Source: Lentibacillus halodurans
Lineage (GTDB): Bacteria; Bacillota; Bacilli; Bacillales; Amphibacillaceae
NCBI RefSeq assembly: GCF_900112045.1
Contig: NZ_FOJW01000005.1
Location: 209,644-273,643, forward strand
Length of the DNA: 64,000 nucleotides
Direction: 5' to 3'
The notes beneath the pieces were generated by a model. That model had not been told where the DNA came from, made no database searches, and saw nothing but the letters and a program-made list of their open reading frames with translations. Every line of letters starts with the position of its first letter. Positions within the stretch are counted from its first letter, which is position 1. A program made the position numbers and the translations under genes. Of this stretch, positions 61,040 through 64,000 are shown piece by piece.

Positions 61040-61942
61040 ATGGTATGGATTGTTGAACAATCATCAACACAGGAAGAATTGGCGAATCAGTTTAAGGAAC
61101 TAATCATGAAAAATGATATTTTGCAAATTCCTGGTGCCCATGATGCGATGGCAGCACTTGTTGCCAAAAAAACCGGTTTCTCATCTCTATATCTGTCAGG
61201 TGGTGCTTATACAGCAAGCCTTGGACTGCCTGACCTCGGTATAGTTACTTCCACAGAAATGGCGGATCGTGCCAAGGAATTGGTTCGAGCTGTCAATCTT
61301 CCGGTGCTTGTTGATATTGATACAGGATTCGGCGGGGTTTTGAATGTCACCCGGACTGCAGCCGAAATGGTTGAAGCTAAAGTAGCGGCCGTTCAAATTG
61401 AGGATCAGCAGCTCCCGAAAAAGTGCGGGCATTTGAATGGAAAACAACTCGTTGCGAAAGAAGAATTGGCCGAAAAAATCAAGGCGATCAAAGAAGTGGC
61501 TCCGTCTCTGGTGGTTGTGGCGCGTACCGATGCAAAAGCCGTTGAAGGTATTGATGCAGCACTCGATCGGGCTGCGTTTTATGTGGAATCAGGTGCAGAT
61601 ACCATCTTTCCGGAAGCTCTGCAGACGGAAGAGGAGTTTCATCTATTTTCGGAGAAGATTAATGCCCCGCTGCTCGCCAATATGACGGAGTTCGGCAAAA
61701 CACCGTATTTCTCCGCCCGGGAATTTCAGGATATGGGCTTTAGTATGGTGATTTATCCAGTTACGTCCTTAAGGGTAGCTGCGAAGGCCTATGAGCGCAT
61801 ATTCCAGCTCATTATGGAAAAAGGCACCCAGAAAGAAGGACTCTCGGATATGCAGACACGGGATGAACTGTATGACATCAATTCATTGGCGGAATTTGAG
61901 GAATTGGATGGGAATATTGCCCGGACTATTTTAGATAAGTAA
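61040..61942 (+). CDS. prpB: 2-Methylisocitrate lyase
   Basis: Cleaves 2-methylisocitrate to pyruvate and succinate. 300 residues from ATG 61040, nine bases behind AAAGGAGG, which reproduces the MVWIV start of the B. subtilis enzyme; an ATG six bases earlier is also possible. Active-site loop LPKKCGHLNGK with the catalytic cysteine (about residue 121), DIDTGFGG metal site and VVARTDA. Final step of the methylcitrate operon, followed by a terminator. Confidence 0.94.
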   Translation: MVWIVEQSSTQEELANQFKELIMKNDILQIPGAHDAMAALVAKKTGFSSLYLSGGAYTASLGLPDLGIVTSTEMADRAKELVRAVNLPVLVDIDTGFGGVLNVTRTAAEMVEAKVAAVQIEDQQLPKKCGHLNGKQLVAKEELAEKIKAIKEVAPSLVVVARTDAKAVEGIDAALDRAAFYVESGADTIFPEALQTEEEFHLFSEKINAPLLANMTEFGKTPYFSAREFQDMGFSMVIYPVTSLRVAAKAYERIFQLIMEKGTQKEGLSDMQTRDELYDINSLAEFEELDGNIARTILDK

Positions 61943-61988
61943 TAAAAAAAGTTAAACAAAAAATTTGGAAAGATCTTACTGATTGGAC

Positions 61989-62040
61989 AAAGCACCTTCT
62001 CAGTCGTACATGATATGAACGGCTCGTGGAAGGTGTTTTT
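61989..62040 (+). terminator. Terminator of the methylcitrate operon
   Basis: AAAGCACCTTC / GAAGGTGTTTT, 11 pairs including a G-U, with a 29-base loop and a following T run. Confidence 0.75.
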
Positions 62041-62831
62041 CTCATGGAAAAAACAAGTTTAATTTGGAAGTAATACGTAAAGCTATTGGAGGACGAAGGT
62101 AATAGTGTCTTTCGTTCGATGAAAATCAGGTATTTCCCCGCTTTATTCTGTGTGAGGGAATAGTTCATCAAAACGGAGGAGCTCTTCATGATCCAAAACT
62201 CATATTAAATGACAGTGTACTTACCAGTTTAGAGCGAGTTTTAGTACTTATTTCTAAAAGAGAAATAATTCTATTACTAGTTTGACTTACATTACGGTCA
62301 ACTTATTGTCAATTATCCACTAATCTATTAACAATCAATTCGTGTCACTCTCCTAATAACAACCTCCTCTGGTGCATTTTAGAATTCCTTAAAGTTAACT
62401 TGAATGAAATAGAATAAATGGATACTCATTCGACATGATGTTTTGGCATTTACGACATCTTTGAAATGAAATGCATGATTCTATATGACTATATTTATGC
62501 GATTCATAGTTATGATGGTCCAGTGTACATATTTCGAAATTATTACATAATACCTAATTTTCGTATAAACGGTTGCTTTAAAGTCTTCTGGAATCTATAT
62601 AGTCAAATAAAATCGAAATTTGCTGATTATTGTTATTTAACGTGTAATTGGAAAATTCACATTTAGTCGTGTAACAAGGTTTGCTCTCAACATGGTCATA
62701 ATCAACTCTCCCCCTTAAGGAGGTGATACAAGATCAATCCTTATCGCTCTCACGAATTCATACTGGAAGGAGGATAGTTCAAAAACTTTCAACATGACAT
62801 AGAACTGTTTCAAAAATAGGGAGGTTTTTTG
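62041..62831. other. Long AT-rich intergenic stretch before the surface protein
   Basis: No convincing gene. A 66-codon frame at 62466-62666 lacks a ribosome binding site and family resemblance. A full-length anti-16S match (AAGGAGGTGAT, 62718-62728) is not followed by an ATG; a 24-codon GTG frame (62724) overlapping it could be a leader peptide. The stretch probably carries the promoter and leader of the large surface protein. Confidence 0.35.
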
Positions 62832-64000
62832 GTGAAAAATTATGATTACAAACGTAAGCTTAAAAGATTAAATGATATTAATATCCGCAAAACCAAAAGA
62901 ATAGCAGCAACCGCAGCCATTACTTCAGCGCTGGTTTTTAGTACCACACCTAGCATGCCCTTAGGAACTCTTTTAATAAATCCTGATCATACTGTAGAAG
63001 CTGCTAGTTTATCTGAAGTTCAATTATTAACAGATGTTTCAATCGATACCAATTTAACAGAGTCTGATGAATCATATAACTTGAACTTAGATTTGACTGG
63101 AAGCGGTGATACAAGCATTGAATTGGTAAACCCTGACAAGACGGCTATATTTTATGCTGAAGAGTTTGCAGGGTTACTTCAAGATGATGGTAATCCCGCA
63201 TCTGTTAGGGTAGAGTTAACTGCTCTTACATTGGAAGATTTACCAACACTTGAGGGTGCAATTTCTGGTGTAACGGGAACTGCAACCGACGTAATTAATC
63301 AGTTAATAGAATTATCGGACTATGCTACTGATTCTGATGTTTTAACAGTAGACGGAATATCAGAGCTTCAAACGGCTGTAGATAATTTAAATAATATTGA
63401 TGACGCCTTGTCCCAGTTATCGGCGTATGAAGACACAGCACCTATGCAAGTTAACGAAGATGGATCAGTAGTCGTTAATTTTTCTGACGGTTTAAATAAT
63501 CACATTGAGACTGCTATAAAAGATGTAGTTGTTTCAACTGTTCAAGATCTTATCAATGCCATAGACAGTATTGAAATAACTGTAGGTGATGATCTGGGTC
63601 CACTTGCCCCAATAATTAATCCTATAATTGATACTGTTGAAACGTCAATCGATGCTTTAGCGCCAACACTGAATGAATTAATTACAGATATTCAAAATGG
63701 CGCTTTGAATATAGCAGAAGAAGCTGGCAGCCTTCAATTGCTCGGTGAAACAAACATTAATGGTGATGTATTAATTAACAAGCCAACAGAACTTACCGGT
63801 GATGTAACAGTATATGGATCTGCTGCTAACACCTCTGCTATAGATCTTGAACTTTTAACTTCCCTAGATGGCACAGATACTGTAACGTTTGCAGATACTG
63901 ATTCAGACGGAGACGGCCTGACAGATGAGGAAGAAAACGAAGCAGGCACCGATCCAGAGAACCCGGATACAGATGGAGACGGCATCAGTGATGGAGATGA
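62832..64000 (+). CDS. Large secreted surface/adhesin-type protein with calcium-binding aspartate repeats (partial)
   Basis: Open from GTG 62832 (behind AGGGAGG) to the window edge, at least 389 residues. A long basic N terminus (KRKLKRLNDINIRKTKR) precedes a hydrophobic signal (IAATAAITSALVFS), like signals of cell-wall proteins. Then come about 300 residues rich in Leu, Asp, Thr and Asn with helical repeats, and finally DTDSDGDGLTDEEENEAGTD and DTDGDGISDGD, thrombospondin type 3-like calcium-binding repeats. The end, probably with a wall or S-layer anchor, is missing. I infer a cell-surface adhesin; no enzyme domain is visible. Confidence 0.8.
   Translation, partial: MKNYDYKRKLKRLNDINIRKTKRIAATAAITSALVFSTTPSMPLGTLLINPDHTVEAASLSEVQLLTDVSIDTNLTESDESYNLNLDLTGSGDTSIELVNPDKTAIFYAEEFAGLLQDDGNPASVRVELTALTLEDLPTLEGAISGVTGTATDVINQLIELSDYATDSDVLTVDGISELQTAVDNLNNIDDALSQLSAYEDTAPMQVNEDGSVVVNFSDGLNNHIETAIKDVVVSTVQDLINAIDSIEITVGDDLGPLAPIINPIIDTVETSIDALAPTLNELITDIQNGALNIAEEAGSLQLLGETNINGDVLINKPTELTGDVTVYGSAANTSAIDLELLTSLDGTDTVTFADTDSDGDGLTDEEENEAGTDPENPDTDGDGISDGD

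Noticed and set aside
62466..62666. 66-codon AT-rich frame
   Set aside because: No ribosome binding site, biased toward Tyr/Ile as expected from AT-rich noncoding DNA.
62714..62735. Possible 16S rRNA 3' end relic
   Set aside because: Only the anti-Shine-Dalgarno match itself is present; no further rRNA sequence follows on either strand.

Overview
The window reads as a low-GC Gram-positive chromosome, most likely a member of the Bacillaceae. Support: strong GGAGG-type ribosome binding sites with some TTG/GTG starts, sigma-A promoters with 16-17 bp spacers, CcpA (cre)-like sites, a guanine riboswitch in front of an AzgA-type permease, and gene orders known from Bacillus subtilis (mmgD-mmgE-prpB; ycsG next to pxpB-pxpA-pxpC). 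I recognise no transposase, rRNA, tRNA or CRISPR array. Nearly everything is small-molecule catabolism and its transport.

Layout. 1-3.6 kb: end of a broken unknown gene, then a Tat-dependent gluconate-dehydrogenase-like pair (subunit 3 plus a frameshifted GMC flavoprotein) with its own tatA. 3.8-7.3 kb (minus): guanine riboswitch, purine permease, adenine deaminase. 7.5-13.7 kb: a TetR regulator and a five-gene operon (flavin oxidase, TRAP transporter P-Q-M, second flavin oxidase) behind a promoter with a perfect 14-bp palindrome. 13.7-18.4 kb: a decayed duplicate, an M14 peptidase, a thiolase fragment, an NhaC antiporter. 18.6-25.3 kb: a GAF/PucR-type regulator split at a G run, aldehyde dehydrogenase, beta-hydroxyacid dehydrogenase, M20 hydrolase and a two-gene membrane protein (DUF3100 type). 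25.6-30.3 kb: 5-oxoprolinase operon with a divergent NRAMP-like transporter and a threonine dehydratase. 30.8-37.8 kb: second M14 peptidase, NhaC and isoaspartyl dipeptidase on the minus strand, threonine-synthase-like gene, and several gene remnants.

37.8-57.1 kb is the most interesting part: a C4/C5-dicarboxylate locus. It carries a TRAP transporter, CitE-type lyase, DASS transporter, a SucCD/ATP-citrate-lyase-like ligase pair, D-tartrate dehydratase, a carboxymuconolactone-decarboxylase-family protein, a beta-hydroxyacid dehydrogenase, acyl-CoA dehydrogenase, two MmgE/PrpD proteins, a GntR/FCD regulator, a CaiB-type CoA transferase, a MaoC hydratase and a two-subunit class I fumarase/tartrate dehydratase. 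The set acyl-CoA dehydrogenase + MmgE/PrpD + CaiB + MaoC + CitE matches the composition of the Pseudomonas aeruginosa itaconate cluster. Related short sites (core TTGTATCCAA) lie just downstream of the -10 box in five promoters of this locus, including that of the GntR gene, so one regulon is likely. Products (acetyl-CoA, pyruvate, oxaloacetate) would enter central metabolism.

57.2-62 kb: methylcitrate cycle (LysR regulator divergent from 2-methylcitrate synthase, dehydratase and methylisocitrate lyase). 62.8-64 kb: start of a large secreted surface protein with calcium-binding-type aspartate repeats, cut by the window edge.

A theme is duplication with decay: paired flavin oxidases, TRAP systems, M14 peptidases, NhaC antiporters and MmgE/PrpD genes, plus at least four partial copies of genes found intact elsewhere in the window. 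Three reading-frame breaks, two of them at G runs, could be real mutations or sequence errors.
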